Assembly (NCBI RefSeq): GCF_019097595.1
Contig: NC_080710.1
Span: 12,825,280 to 12,889,279, forward strand
Direction of reading: 5' to 3'
Length of the DNA stretch: 64,000 nucleotides
DNA from: Hemibagrus wyckioides
Taxonomy: Eukaryota; Chordata; Actinopteri; Siluriformes; Bagridae
The notes under the pieces were generated by a model that worked only from the letters and a program-made list of their open reading frames with translations, had not been told where the DNA came from and did not search any database. Position numbers and translations under genes: made by a program. Every line of letters begins with the position of its first letter. Position 1 is the first letter of the stretch. This document shows, in pieces, positions 32,871 to 46,379 of this stretch.

Positions 32871-35800
32871 TTTTAACCCACTGTGGTTTAGCTGTGACGG
32901 TGGTGAAAGGGTGCATTCCCTGTTTGTCTTCCATTTATGAGACGTACAGCGGATTTTCTTTTGTGTTTTTCATTCTTCATGCTATTCTACACTGAGAATG
33001 AAATGTCAACTTATACTTTTGCGCGCTTTGTTTTTGCTTGTTCACACATAATTTAAAGAAAAGTGACAGATAAAGTTTAAACGCTGTTATGGGCCAGTGA
33101 GTGCACCGATGTTGCCCTCTAGGGGCCTCATTTACAATTAAACCAAACCTATCCGGGTTGCCAGATTTGATTGATTTACGAATTGTTGGACTGTTGAAGG
33201 ATCAAAGCTAATCGCTACTGAATATTATACTGAATATATCCAAGTACATTGTGTTATATTGTGTTTTTTAAGAAGCTGAATTCTCATTTAAATGTAGGAT
33301 TCAGTAAATGATATCTGATAGGTTGTAATAGCCCTAATTAATTAGTTTTGAAGTTTAGATTGAATTACAGAGAAATGAGAGCACCTTTTTCCCTTCTCAA
33401 CACCCACTTGGAGAAGTGGTAGTGTGTGTGGACACTTAATCTGAAATTCATTATAAAATCTTGTGGTGTAAAATAAAAACCTTCCCTTAGTATCAGCAGT
33501 GTCCTCAGGAGGGCAGTCCATCCTCCTGCGTCCCACTGCAGAGCACTTCATGCTTCCCTTCAACTTTCATTTCATTGTAAATGTCACCATTTCCAATATT
33601 ACTAGAAATGTGTTGAATATCTTTTATAAAGTCACTTTTCCACTCCTTTCTTGTCTCACTGTGTTATAATAAGTATTTTTCCTCCATACCTTGATGGAAA
33701 TCGTAAAAGTAAACCATTACAGAATAGAAACAAGGAGCTTGAAGCTACTGGCATATGCTATACAAGCTACATGCATTTGGAAAACGTGTAATTTAACCCT
33801 TGTGTAAATTTTTTTTGTTTAATAATAATACATAATACATATATTTTTTTCTGCAATAAAGTTTGTGTGATTGTCTCATTTTCTTCCTTGAATATTAAAA
33901 ACCTATGTTGTGTTATAGTCAGTTTGGTATACGACTACAACCCTAGTCATTGAAATGTTTTTGGACATAATTTAACTGTGAAATATTAATCGACATCATC
34001 TATTTATTTCACTAAAATAAATTAAATAGCCTACGTAATTTTTTTCTGTGGTATAGTACCTCCATGTCTTTATTTACACTCATACCAGAAGCATCAGAGC
34101 AAGAGAAGTGGTTTTTGTGTGTCTTTACTCTTCCCTCAAAGCATTCAAGATTGGTCAATATTATATTTCTGTCCAAATCATTACCTCCTTCACATCTAAT
34201 TCAAATTATATCCAGTGAAATTATGTTATAGCCTTATACTAAATGGATTTGAATGAATTCTCTACAGACCATCCTTTTAATCTCACTTGTTTTCTCTCTT
34301 GGTGAGAGTTAAGACAAATGTGTGCTTTTTTTGTTGTCTGGTTTAATCAAACAACACACTGACCGGTTTCTAGTGTTATAGCAGTTTGTGTCTGAAACCC
34401 ACTGTAGATGGCATTTCACAAATTTTATTTTTAAACTAAGACATTTACACAAGTTTGCTTTTCCATTATGAAGAATTAAGGTAGATTTATGAGTGAAAAA
34501 AAAATGCTTTTATTTCAATATATATCTCTCATTGAGCACATTAAGGGGTCTGAATGCTCTATACACACATACACAGCAAATCAACATTTACCATTTCTCA
34601 ATAGTGCTATAAAACCCTGATAAAGCTCCACAGCTTTCGATCCATCCAAGTGTAGAGAGAATGCTGTTATGCAAAAACTACTCTATAATCTGCAGAAGTA
34701 AGCTAGACAGCAAATCTAGCTGATGTTATTGAACTTCATATGTCTGATTATTATGGTATATTTTTACAGGTTTGCTACTGTTAACCACATAAAATTGTAG
34801 GTTATCATTCAGTTATTAAATTTAAAAGCCATAATATGGTATTTAGGAGGAGGGTAAGCCTTGTTTTATTCACAAGTGCCAAATGTGGGAATAGTACCAT
34901 TCAATTAATCTGTTATTATTAACATAAACCAGAGGTGGGGAGCCCCTGCCTAAAGCATATTATTTAATAATCACTATGAATTATCCAGTGACTACTATAT
35001 TACTGCTAGAATGTAAGGCTGGTTTCAGGGATTAATTAAGAGTATTTCTTCTCACCATTATATGGAAAATGTGGGCTAGTTTCCTGTGAGATAGCTAGAT
35101 GAAAAGTTAAGAGTGGGTCATAGAGGGATATTTGGGATGAGTGGAGAACTTGGTGGTGTTTCCAATTTGCATATTTATCTATAGTCATTGTTCCTGGCAT
35201 TTTTGGTGTAATTTTCTTGTTAGAGAAATCTTACTTGGTCAAATAAAATACAATCTACTTCTTATTCCCAGAGATGTTTCATGGATATTATTAAATGATA
35301 TTAAACCATTTATGTGGGGGGAAATGCATGTTGATGGTTAATTTAAGCCGTTTCCGTTTCAACTGCTACAGTTTCAGCTTAAAAAGTCATTACAACAACC
35401 AATTTTTTTTGTAGTTAAACTGTAATGTAAAAAAACATCTAGTAATCAACTGTATGTAATATATATATTAAAGACAGTTTTGAAATGGGGCCCACAGTAA
35501 AGTTCTCTCAGGGTCTTTTTTCTTTTTTTTTCTTTTTTTTAGTAACAGTGTTGGAAATCACCATTCTCAAAGTCAATATAACTATTATTATTCTTAATTA
35601 TTTTTTATATTTTATATTATATTGTTTTTGAGTTCTTATTATTGGCATGTTTGACCACTTTATTTATATAAGATCTCCAAACCTTAATACCTCAAACCAC
35701 CCTATAAAGTCTATAAATCATCTTTAAAGAATTTGAATAAAACTTTGAACTAGGACTTTAAGACTTAGGGTGCTGTAAGTGCAGGAATAAATTCAGGAAT

Positions 35801-35880
35801 AAAAAAATATATGGCTCTAATAAATGTTATTGAATGTGAATGTGTATAGCCATTTGGGTTCATAAAATAGACCTGTGGTT
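32871..35880. other. AT-rich intergenic spacer
   Basis: Upstream of the dnah11 promoter. No supported gene, RNA or repeat family. A moderately complex patch at 33480-33580 (minus strand, encodes a short CSAVGRRRMDCPPEDTAD) could be an old exon or repeat, but I cannot place it. Confidence 0.5.
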
Positions 35881-35887
35881 CATGGAC

Positions 35888-35888
35888 T

Positions 35889-35956
<68 letters not shown>

Positions 35957-35957
35957 T
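35888..35957. repeat. (TTTC)n microsatellite
   Basis: About 17 near-perfect tetranucleotide units. Confidence 0.95.
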
Positions 35958-36069
35958 TCACTAGAAGAACTTCTGTAGAGAGAAAGTACAATAACCCAAA
36001 TCTTTGGTATACATAGCTGGGTATAGAAGAGATGGTAAGAAATATTTTGCGCTTTTTAAGTTTTTCACG

Positions 36070-36077
36070 TACACACA

Positions 36078-36108
<31 letters not shown>
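36070..36108. repeat. (CA)n microsatellite beside CpG-rich island
   Basis: Nearly perfect dinucleotide tract directly left of the CpG-rich stretch at 36111. Confidence 0.92.
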
Positions 36109-36110
36109 TG

Positions 36111-36265
36111 GAAGCGGACAGGGCGCTGCAGCTACATCCGGGCCCCCGGCAGTGTGCGCGCGCCCCGCGGTGTAGGCAAGCCTAAGAGAAAAAAAAGGAC
36201 AAATTAGCGGCGCTGTAGCCTGGAGCTCGCGCTGATGGATGCGCCCTCCGGGGAGGAAGCTGATT
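36111..36265. promoter_or_regulatory. Small CpG-rich island
   Basis: The only strongly CpG-rich stretch in the right half, with GTGCGCGCGCCCCGCGGTGT and several GCGC motifs, between an AT-rich spacer and normal sequence. It may be a promoter of an unplaced transcript or an unmethylated regulatory element. Confidence 0.4.
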
Positions 36266-36381
36266 CAACTCCTCCTGCTCAACTTGTTTTAAGAGTTCCT
36301 CTCCGAAGATATGACAGATTTAAACGCTTCCTCTTAGATAGGCTAATGAAAGCCTCTTTAACACATGCAAGGACAAGTTAG
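36235..36381 (+). CDS. 48-codon ORF at the CpG island (doubtful)
   Basis: ATG at 36235 and TAG at 36379-36381 give a basic peptide starting MDAPSGEEADSTPP and containing RVPLRRYDRFKRFLL. No family recognised, no strong Kozak context and no clear donor inside. It could be an upstream ORF or first exon of a transcript starting in the island, or chance. Confidence 0.15.
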   Translation: MDAPSGEEADSTPPAQLVLRVPLRRYDRFKRFLLDRLMKASLTHARTS

Positions 36382-36989
36382 AACATCACAGGGGTTTTTT
36401 CCCCCCAGACCAGACAGATCCTGCCTGCTATATTTATATACACAAGAAAAGTAGACTGCTTTGCGCAATTGCCTAAATGTTATGTCGTGCACAAACATTT
36501 ATAGGCTTATTGGCTATGTGCTGATGAGGTATGATTTATTTTGATTAGAGATATGATTTAAGGGTGTGTGTGTGGGGGGTGATGGTGGTGGGCATATCTT
36601 TGGAAACCAAATGACGCCATGTTTGGTTCCTGAGGTTAAAATTTAGAGTTAGGTTTTAGTGTCGGCATAGTATCAATTAGCTGCTTCAATAATTATGTCA
36701 GTGGAAGGTCATCCCAAGCATAGTAAGTCAAACGTGTGTGTGTGTGTGTGGACCATGTGCTAAGAACTCCCTAAGGATGCTTTTAGCCACAAAAGGCAGC
36801 TTTATCCCTTTTAATAAGCTCCCTCAGTATGACTGCATACTGACAACAGCAAGTATTAGTGATTAAATACAAGAAACTAATTCTCATAAGAATGCCTATT
36901 ATGAATTAATAAGCTTTTCAACCTTTTAGCAGAACACACACACATACGCATATGCATGCACTGCTGCTTTAATCTCAGCCATGCGGGTC

Positions 36990-37260
36990 TTGTAGATGCC
37001 ACCTTCTTTGCTTCCCCATTAGAGATGACAGAGTGTGGGCCGAGAGCTCCCTGACACCGGTTCCGGGCTTTCTCGTTCCTCCTCCGAGCTCTGTTTGGCA
37101 TTAGTCAGAGAACACGTGGCCTTTCGAGTGCCTAATCCTGGACCGATGAGCTATTCTGCTCACAGCTCACAGTGTGATTTATGAGCCAGGGCTCCCCAGC
37201 TTGGTGCAGGGAGATCAGAGGTGCTACTGAGCCTCAGCGGAAAAGTTTTAATATGCACCC
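36990..37260. other. Candidate conserved noncoding block
   Basis: Complex, balanced-composition sequence without simple repeats (GCATTAGTCAGAGAACACGT, GTGATTTATGAGCCAGGGCT). A minus-strand ORF across part of it has no recognisable protein. Conservation cannot be tested here. Confidence 0.25.
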
Positions 37261-39779
37261 TCTATGGTCTCATCCAACACTCACCAACTATACTGCTCAG
37301 AGGGAATGGGTCAATAAATGTTTAAAATGCATAAGGACACCAATCTAGGCTTTACTATCTATTACATGAAGTAGCAACAAACAACGTCGGGCGAATGTAA
37401 CAAATGATGTTGAGACATATATGAAGATTTTTAAAAGGCATAAAAAGTTAATTTATATGAAAATACAAGTCACATGATCATATATACCCTATGATTACTG
37501 TTATGTTCAGCAGGTACATTTCAAATGTGTGCGTGTTTTTGTGAAAGGTTAGTGCTAGTCTTTGGATGTTTCACTCAATAATGGTCTTTTATGAAGGTTT
37601 TAATGGCGTCTGAATCAAGATACCCAAAGCGTTTTATTATATTATTTTTCTCTGATCGCAGTCAGTTTTCTTTCACACTATTCTGTTTACTATGTTTTGT
37701 TAAATATTATAAAATTGCCACTAATGTGTAACTGAAATCTGTTTGTTATGAGCTTCTGTTGGTCCACTGATACTTCATAGCACTTGGCTTTTTGTGATTC
37801 AATCCCTTCTGAGTGTTTGTTTTCCTCTCTGCTCTAAGAGCGAGTTGAATTTTCAAGTGCACGTCTATTGTAAACCTAAAAGCCCGCCACTTTGACTTCT
37901 GCCTTTGGGTGGTGGAGTGAAGATGTCATTGTGTGTGTGTGTGTGTGTGTGCATGTGTTTGGGGGGTCTGTGCTGCAAGTGTTACAAGAGTTTTACTAGC
38001 AGGCTTGTGAATGAAACAGTTCCAGACACTTTGGCAGCTATGACTACATTCTTTCAGAGATGTGATACCTTGTGAAAACACATACTGTAAATCACTTGTT
38101 GATAAACTATCCCTGTTCAGCATAAAACCTTTAGAGGTTTTATTGGCACAGGATCAATGGAATGCAGCAAAGACAGAAAAAAACATGTTAGGGCAATACA
38201 TAAATAGGGATGTTTAAAACATGTTATTATTAAATAATTTATCTCTATTTGATTGGTGGGTTGGGAAAGACTGCTGGATGTATTTGTTACTGAATTCAGC
38301 GAAATAGAAAAAACTAACAATAAAAATGACCAAAACTGAATGTGAAATGTTTGCCTTTTGCATGTGTCATCTAGAAGTTAAATACTAATATTTTCTAATA
38401 TACTAATATAGTCTTCCTTGCCTAGCATTCCATTTATAACCTAATCTACTTATAAAAAACACTACTTACAAATTTATCACTGGACCTCATATTGATTAAT
38501 AGCAAAATCCCCATTAATCGCTTTCTCATCATCTGACATAGAATTTAAGCTGCATGGTCATCTCTTCACTTAACTAATATCGTGTCTTGTCTTGAATTAT
38601 TCTGAGTTCTGTTAACTAAATTCCATGCCATTAATATTTTAAGTCTTTTAAGGTCATTTAAACCGGCTTTAGAGGGAGTGTAAGCGTTCGTCTCTGTTTT
38701 CGTTCTGATGTGGTGGTGCAGCAGCATGAGAGACATTATGTCTGTTAGTATCTGATTATAAATTTAATAAATTGGGTTTCATAGTTTCATGTATAGAACA
38801 AATTGATCAAATTGTGATGTTCATTGTGTAAGAAAATCACGCAAGGCTGTGCTTGTTAAGGTGCTTGTGCAAGTAGAATGAAAATCGACTTATCAGACAT
38901 TTTCGATCAGTATAAACAAATGAATTATATTAGCACCGCAGGTCTGATATAAAATGAATCAGGACTCATGTTGGCTTTCAGTGTGAGATGTTTTTGTTCT
39001 GTTGGATAACCATACACAGTGTTTTAGTGGCTGAAAATAAAACTTTCAAATTTTAGATGCTTATAAATAAGTACTTGTGGCATCTCAGAGAGCAGAAATG
39101 GGTTTGATTTGAAAAAATACAAACTCTTAAAGCCCTGAGTATCTACTTTTATATGAGCCTTTAACCAAAACTGGAGTATGACATGACAAAGAAATTTAGT
39201 GTTGCATACAGACACAACAAAACAGGTGGAAGTTCTGGTAAAAAGAAGAAAAAAAAGAGTACTGGCTCCTTACTGAACATGATCTTTACAGGCAGAAATC
39301 AAGCCAGGTTAGAAATCAGCCTAAATAAAACCATTTCCACAAGTAGCAATGTTAAAATCTAGGCAAAAACTGTAGTTTTACTACACTGTCATGTGACTCC
39401 TTGACACCATTTGGCCTTTCTAAGACTAACAGGAATAAAAATCTACAGCTGTCGACTTTTCTTCTGTTTGAAGACAATGACCACAACTGTGCCTCAGGTC
39501 GCCTCATCTCCAAACCATTATATTTTTCTCTTTAGCATTTGCTGAATTGATCTGGATTTGGATCTATTGCGTCTCTAGATTTGATGGAATACACTCAGCC
39601 TTCCTTCATTATATATTTTCGTTATGTACATTCCTCAGTGTTTGGGTTTCTTTCCCTTTTAAAAAATCAGAAGTATTGGATATCTTTTGCAAGACTTTAT
39701 GATGTTTAAGTAAATAGTAAACCAGTAGAAACCAGTTTACGACAACGCATTTGTTATGAGCATGCCGGTGTTCTACCTT

Positions 39780-40170
39780 TCGGTCTTACAGCTCCCTCAG
39801 AAAGCGGCAAATAATTATGTTCTTCTTTTAATTCAATTTTCCTTCATGAAATCAAAATGAGTTCTTAACTTGGCCATTAAATGTAATTGCGGTTTATTCA
39901 CTGGCATCAAACGGTGAATTATGAAGAGGGGCTTGTGGTTATGAATTTGAGCTGCAGCATTAAATGAAGGGGTGCCAGTGTGCACATTATACGCTGTCGT
40001 TGCAGTGATTAGCTTTCTGTTGCAGCACAAAATCAATCGACTAGGAGCTGACATGCTGTTGAGGCCTGAGAAGGAAAAATGGCTAAGCAGACTTAATATC
40101 CTTACCACTTTCCTGTCAGATGGCTTATTGAAGCTGACTTAGTACATCATCGCCTGCTTACACCAAATCT
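39780..40170. other. Candidate conserved noncoding block
   Basis: Unique, complex sequence with several homeodomain-type ATTA/TAAT cores (GGCCATTAAATGTAATTGCG, CAGCATTAAATGAAGGGG, GTGATTAGC) and no repeat. Open frames are short. Typical look of a developmental enhancer, unproven. Confidence 0.35.
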
Positions 40171-40419
40171 AGAGAAAGAAAACAACAGCTCTTATTAAGA
40201 ATTTCATGATGTTGATGGACTGATTGCGTTAAATGATTATGTGAGAAGAAAGACGTTTTATTGGGTTTAGAGAATTGATACATTCATTTGATCAACTGAT
40301 TGCCTAAAGACTTTATCAAGGTTTTTGTTTGTAACAGATTCAGTCTTCTGATTGCATGGATAATAGGAAGAGGTGTGGATTTTGATGTGGATTTCAAACC
40401 CTGAACTCACCCTGCTCTA

Positions 40420-40960
40420 TAAGGCTGGGAAAATTCAATCTCCCCGGTAACCAGCCTGAAGTGTTTAATCCTCACCGTTTCCTGTCTGTCCTCCCCTCTT
40501 TCTGTCACTTTCCTTCCCCCTCTCTGTCCCACTCTCTCTCTCTCTCTCTCTCTTTCTCGTCTGTCCATTAGACTTGGCAGAGTAATCGAGCAGCACCAAT
40601 TGCTCCCGCCATGAGATCATTAAGTAAATTATTTTAAGATCAAACAGCCAGCAGTCACAATGAAGCTTTAGTGTGATGGTAAAAGCTTCAGAAGTCCTCC
40701 GTCCCTGCCTGTCCCCACCTCCTCCCTCCTCTCGAATGAATGCTCTGTGGGGAACTCTCCACACCTCTCAGGTGAATACCCCCTCCATGGTCCCATTAGT
40801 AGCCTTTTAGCTGTAGGCTAAGGTAGGGCTCTCTAATTGGCCTCGGGAACAAAACTAGGACACTGGCAGGAGGTGATCTGCAGGCAGCTAAAAAGGGCAA
40901 ATTATTTCATCCCCTAGGTCACTGCTGTTGGTCCACTAGTCAGTGGAACAGTGGACTTTC
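40420..40960. other. Candidate noncoding block with (CT)n
   Basis: Pyrimidine-rich sequence with a (CT)n tract at 40531-40553, flanked by complex stretches such as CAATTGCTCCCGCCATGAGA and TCTCTAATTGGCCTCGGGAA. No gene seen. Confidence 0.25.
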
Positions 40961-42369
40961 TTGGCCACTAGGACTCAAGTTGAATAAAATGTCATTTTAT
41001 AATTATTTCAAGACTGCAGAGAAATTGTAGGCCATTTTGAGATAATCACGTCTCCACAAGTGGCTTTTAGCAAAAAGTTAGAACCTCAAGATATTTTTTT
41101 CCCCGTGTACACAAGTGCTAAAACTTATAGTGGGTAAAGATCAACAGAGCCAAGAACTGATTGAGAACAACAAAAGTTTTTGCCCCCCTTTGTTGTAAAA
41201 TGCTAACGCTCATGTTAATTAGTGGAAGGGTCAGTAAAGCAGAACCTTTTGCCTTTCTTGGAAATTGATTTAGTTTCTTCCACAAGCACCATGCCTTTTT
41301 TCTTCATATATATATTACCATTAAAGGCCAGGTAAGATCAAGAGATATTTTCAGTACTTAAATGCTTTACCTTGGCCTACTATTAGTGAGTTCACGTGCC
41401 ATCTTTATTATGTAAAGTGTAAAATGGAGCAATAGTTTAAGGTTGGAGCTCTAGTTAAAGGTTTTTTTAAGTACTTGGAGATAGAGAGAGAGAGAGAGAG
41501 AGAGAGAAGAGAGCTTGTGTCATTTGGTCAGTTCACCAGCCATTAGACAGTTATTACCGTTGCTTTAAGTACATGAAAGCTTGCTTTGACAGCTTGTCCT
41601 TTCAACTAGGTCGAAATTTCACTCAGGTCATAATAACTGAAGCCCGAGTGTTTGTAAAATATGCGACCATCTCGCTGATCTTTGCTATTAGTTCATATGT
41701 TACACTCACTCTGAAAGAAAGAAAGTTCTTTTGTTTTGGTTGAAATGGTGAATTTATATGAAATATTTAAAAAAAATATATTAAAAAAGGCTAGAATTTG
41801 GACGTTAAACATGTCCAAATATTGGAACAGAGGTGCATATTTTTTCTGCATCCCCAGATTTGTCATCAATCACTTGCTTTTAATTCCTGATGGACTCCTA
41901 TTGAGAGTTGGAAATGTGCATGTAATTCAGTTGAAAGCCCACAGCACTTCTCAGGCATCTTCCCTGCCTGTTTGTCAATGTGCTATAATCTCATGCTCAG
42001 TGTGACTCTAAGTACTGCTCAAATTAGAGCATTCACTGAGTGCCATGTTAGCAAACAGCTATGCTTGTCAAGAGGGTGATGGGATCTCTTTTCTTTTTTT
42101 TTTCTTGAGCCGTGAAAACGTTTCCATATATAATGATGTATTGAAATCTTTTCTACAGCCACTTCATTTCATTTAATACTGCTGCTCTATTTCCGAATAA
42201 TGAAACATGATGTTACTTGTATTACAACAAAATTACAAAAGTTTTCTAATACCCTAATTGGGACTTAAATAATTTTTTTCCCTGTCAATATGTACACACA
42301 TGCAGACAGGTAACAAGATCCGCAGACTTGTGTGCCAAGGTGCATTGAAACTGTTTGGGCAGCTCATGG

Positions 42370-43200
42370 TGGCCCGACACCTGACTAAAACACTTTATGT
42401 TGTTTGTTTCCTTTTTGTCACCTGTCTGTATATTGAGTTTACAGAACTATTTTGCTAGCTATTTTGCATCAAGTGCAACTTTGTCTACAAGTTGTACAAT
42501 TTAGAATGCTGACACTTGTCAATGGCAGTGCAAATAGGAGCTGATGGACAGTTAGAGGATTGTGATATTGTGTTTTCCATTTTTGTATATCACAGCCCTC
42601 CGATAAGGCAGTCTCTTTTCCCGTAACAAGCCTTACGACATGAACTGCCACCATTTGCTCATGCTCTGTTCCACCTCTGAAGGATCCATTAGTGCTCCTC
42701 ATTTCTGCAGACCCTAAAGCGATATGGTATCACAGCAATGTCACCATAACATGGCGGCTTTTCACACATGATTAGCCCTGCCATCAGCAACAGGGCCCAG
42801 AGTGCAGCAGAGGCAGATTTTGTCCTGTAGCTGACCCCCTCATTAGGACCTAATCAGGCTGCCCTCCTAAACAGCCACAGGCACAGCTGAGATCCACCCA
42901 GCCCATGTCCATACGAAAAAACCTCTCAACAAGCGGTCATGCTCGTGAACGAGCAGGAAAATAGGAGGTTATGATAAATAGTGGCTGGAGTCGTTTGTGC
43001 AGCATGGTGACAAGTCATCCTCTGTCATTAGTGCCTAGCGGGCACTGCTGATGCACGGGGACTGAAGAAGCTGGCATGCAGATGGCATAGCCACTTCCTT
43101 CCACTGTAAGGGAGGCTCTGAAGAGAGCCTGAGCATGGATGTGGCTCCTGTTGCTCATCAGCCACAACCACCTGCTCACATACCATGGCCAGAAAACTTG
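42370..43200. other. Candidate conserved noncoding block
   Basis: About 800 bp of complex, repeat-free sequence (CCCGTAACAAGCCTTACGAC, CTCATTAGGACCTAATCAGG, the latter a palindrome-like TAAT pair). No coding potential that I can support. Confidence 0.35.
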
Positions 43201-43489
43201 ATATAGTGCACAGTCTTGTGCTTTTACAATTGTCCATGTATAATCTGTATAGGATCTCTGGAAAAAAAAAATACACCAGCCACATTTTCCTTACATTCCT
43301 GTACAATATAATATTTAAAGAATGCATCAGAATTGGAGAAAAGATAATCTCCTTTTTACTGGATCAAGCTTGTAGGGATTTTAAAAAAAAATCACCAATT
43401 CTTTTTAGTTGAACATGAGATTAAGTCATTACCATAAGCATATTCTTTCAGGAGAATTTTAAAGAGATGAAGCAGTGAATTTATTTCGT

Positions 43490-44120
43490 AGCATTTATTA
43501 CAGCGTTAATGGAATCCTGATGCTGCTTACGGATTGCAGTGACAAAATTGCATTATGTGAGGTGTTTTTTCTTCCATGCAAGGTTCCTGCTCTTTGCTCC
43601 TTTTGAAGATAATCCATTAAAATAACAATAAAGCGATGTAAAAACAAAACAAAACCAAAAAAGCTGAGATCCAATTGTCTTTGATTTACAAAGACAGGGT
43701 CTCTTTTCCTTAATTTTAATGCTGGGACCTTTGATTTCCTCTTGAATGGAAGGCTTAACTGATGCTAAGAGTATAGGGCAGTAACCCAAGACAATGAGAG
43801 CTTTCAAAGTTTAAGTGCCCATTCAAATGCTAAGAAAGCAATGGCTAATTATATAGTTCTAAAACGCTTGAAAGTCTCTTATCTGTCTTACATTAATGCA
43901 GAGTCACTGATGTGCTGTTTATTTCCCAGCAGTCATCTGGTTTCCTGCCCAATGAATGACAAGAGAGGAAGAAGGAGGGCCAGGCTTCTAATGATTCCAA
44001 TGCATTTAGATTTCAATAGAGTACTGGCATTAATGCCACTCTCTACAGCTCTGCCGGGTGAGAACATTTTCATTTTGAGCCACCTTGGGCTGTGTTTTTC
44101 TCTTTTATTTCTTTCATTTT
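43490..44120. other. Candidate conserved noncoding block
   Basis: Repeat-free, complex sequence with TGGCTAATTATATAGTTC and GGCATTAATGCCACTC (a TTAATG palindrome). ORFs on both strands here are chance. Confidence 0.3.
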
Positions 44121-46264
44121 GAAGTGTAGAGCAAATGCTTAGATCTTTCACCTAATGGGTATGTAGAAAGCACATAACAGCTTAGGATTCAATTTTTTAA
44201 AAAGGAAATTGATTACGGCTTTCATTCGTGATGTTTCAGCGCGTGATTTTTATTTTTATTTTTTTCCAAAAAACATTTAGTTTCATGCCAATGCCTTGCA
44301 ATGTGCTGCGTGGTGATCAAGATAACATCCCTACTCTGAATAAGTAGAAGAATAGATTCTCATCCGTGACAAATTCTTGGTTTTGTGCAGTCCTATATCA
44401 TCTTATATAATAACATTGAAATCTGTCTTACTCAGTGGCCACACAAGCTCTCTTATCATCTTATCTTCCAAGATACACACACAAACATATCACACAGCTA
44501 ACCTTAATTAGCTGTTGCCCAGCAACCATCAAAAGGTCCGATACACGGAATGTAGGATGTCTATAATTTAGTGCATCATGAGTTCACTAAAAATCACAAA
44601 CTGCAGCAGCTTTTTTTTTTTTTAAAGAGGTTTCTACAATCAGGCTCAAATTGTGTCTCTTATACAGCATTATTCATTGAACCCTATGAACTTAAAGGAT
44701 GTTTGTATCATTCTTTGACTAAGACTGTATCTTTTTAATCAGGAAAGTCAATACCACTCCACTCTTTGTTTATCATTAAACAAATAATGCTCATTATTAA
44801 ATAAAAAAATAATAATGAATAAACGTATAAATGAGAATATCTTTCATTGTATATACTCCTAAATTTGCACATGACAAAGTTACCTTAATACCAACAAGCT
44901 AAATCATCTGTAATCAAATCCAACACAATACAATTGCGATTATTTTCTGAAGATTTGGAGCAGTTTCGTGATTGCACTTGGTGTTTATTTCCATCACATG
45001 CCTGTTGACAGTAGATGAAGTCGGAGCTCTGGTTTCGGGAAAAGGGTAAGGACATTCCCTATAATCACAGCATCATCCACTTCCTTTCTGCCATTTTAAA
45101 AATTCAGATGGTCGCTACATCCAGCTAGGACAGATGTATGGAGATTGTTAAGAGTCAACTAGAGCAAAGATCATGCTTGGTCCTATTTGATTAACTCTAA
45201 TCAAGTCTGTACAGCATTCAGACTATCTGACAAGGTCTATTGTGGTATTGATTGATTTGATTGGCTGCAGAATACATTACACTGTTGAGAGAAAGTGGAG
45301 ATGGCCCGAAAAAATGGTGCAACTGATAACTATCATTGTACGTGCTTTACACACTTCGCTCTGCTGTAATGATCATCAACGTTATTGTGTGTGCAGTAGC
45401 AGTACTTCTGCAGGAGTATGTGTTAAAAATGTTATGGTGTATTTGTCAGATCTTTTGTGCCTTCACATGTGGGAATCCTCCACTAAGAAGATGAATGAGG
45501 AGGCTGTCTGTTGTTTTTAGATGGTTGCTATGAAAGCATTATTTTCAGTCACTGAACCTCTCCTAGAGGAAATTTACTGAGCTCTAAGTGCTAGGTAGAT
45601 GGTCTGACAAAATTACAGCTGATAAAAGAAAGAGAAAGAAATGGGTGAACATGTTGGGGCTTGTGCACGGTGTGTAGTAGCAGTAGTAAGCTTTTGACAG
45701 AGATAGATCAGTTCTATTTTATCTCTCGCTGATGGCACGCATGACAGAGGTCAATGGGTTTTTTGGAAGAAATTCCAAAACGAAGCACAATTCTTTCTTG
45801 GCTTTGTAGCACCGATTGTTTTGGGTTTTTTTGGACAACTTGGCCTCTGTTAGGTCAAGCATACATTATGTCAAGGATGAAAATGTTGTGAGATTTGATA
45901 GAGCTCTTGTTTTTATTTGAGACACACTTCTCGTCTTGCCCCACCATCTCTCAGAGTATAAGGAAGGCATACATCAAGACTCTTCAGTGTTCTGGCATCA
46001 AGAGGGTTGAATGAACTTCCATCTAAACCTCTGAACAGCTGAGTCACTGGCTGTCAACCAACGAAGCACTTCTTAAGTAATTAAATTAGAACTTTAAAAG
46101 TCTTCTTGTCTTTTCTTGCTATATTATCTCCCCCTTTTATGGTATTTGATGGTAGTCTGTGACCTAGTGAACCAGTATCAGGACACATTCATTGATAGAG
46201 ACTTAAAGATAAGGTCATAATTGTAAATCTAATGCCATAAATGTATTGATGTAAAACAGCTCTC

Positions 46265-46320
46265 AATCACCACCACCACCACCCCCTCCCACACACACAC
46301 AAAAACACACACACACACAG
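46265..46320. repeat. (CAC)n/(CA)n compound microsatellite
   Basis: CACCACCACCACC followed by interrupted (CA)n. Confidence 0.85.
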
Positions 46321-46379
46321 AACAGGGAAGCTCTTACTCCAAGCCATTTCCAAACATACAGTTCCTACAGGTGCTGCGT

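Noticed and set aside
32708..32995. 95-codon plus-strand ORF across the promoter, suggesting a bidirectional gene
   Set aside because: It starts at a non-ATG codon, has no recognisable domain and overlaps the promoter motifs.
36877..37101. 74-codon minus-strand ORF, MPNRARRRNEK onward
   Set aside because: No domain recognised, no splice context and it runs into a (CA)n tract; kept only as part of a noncoding block.
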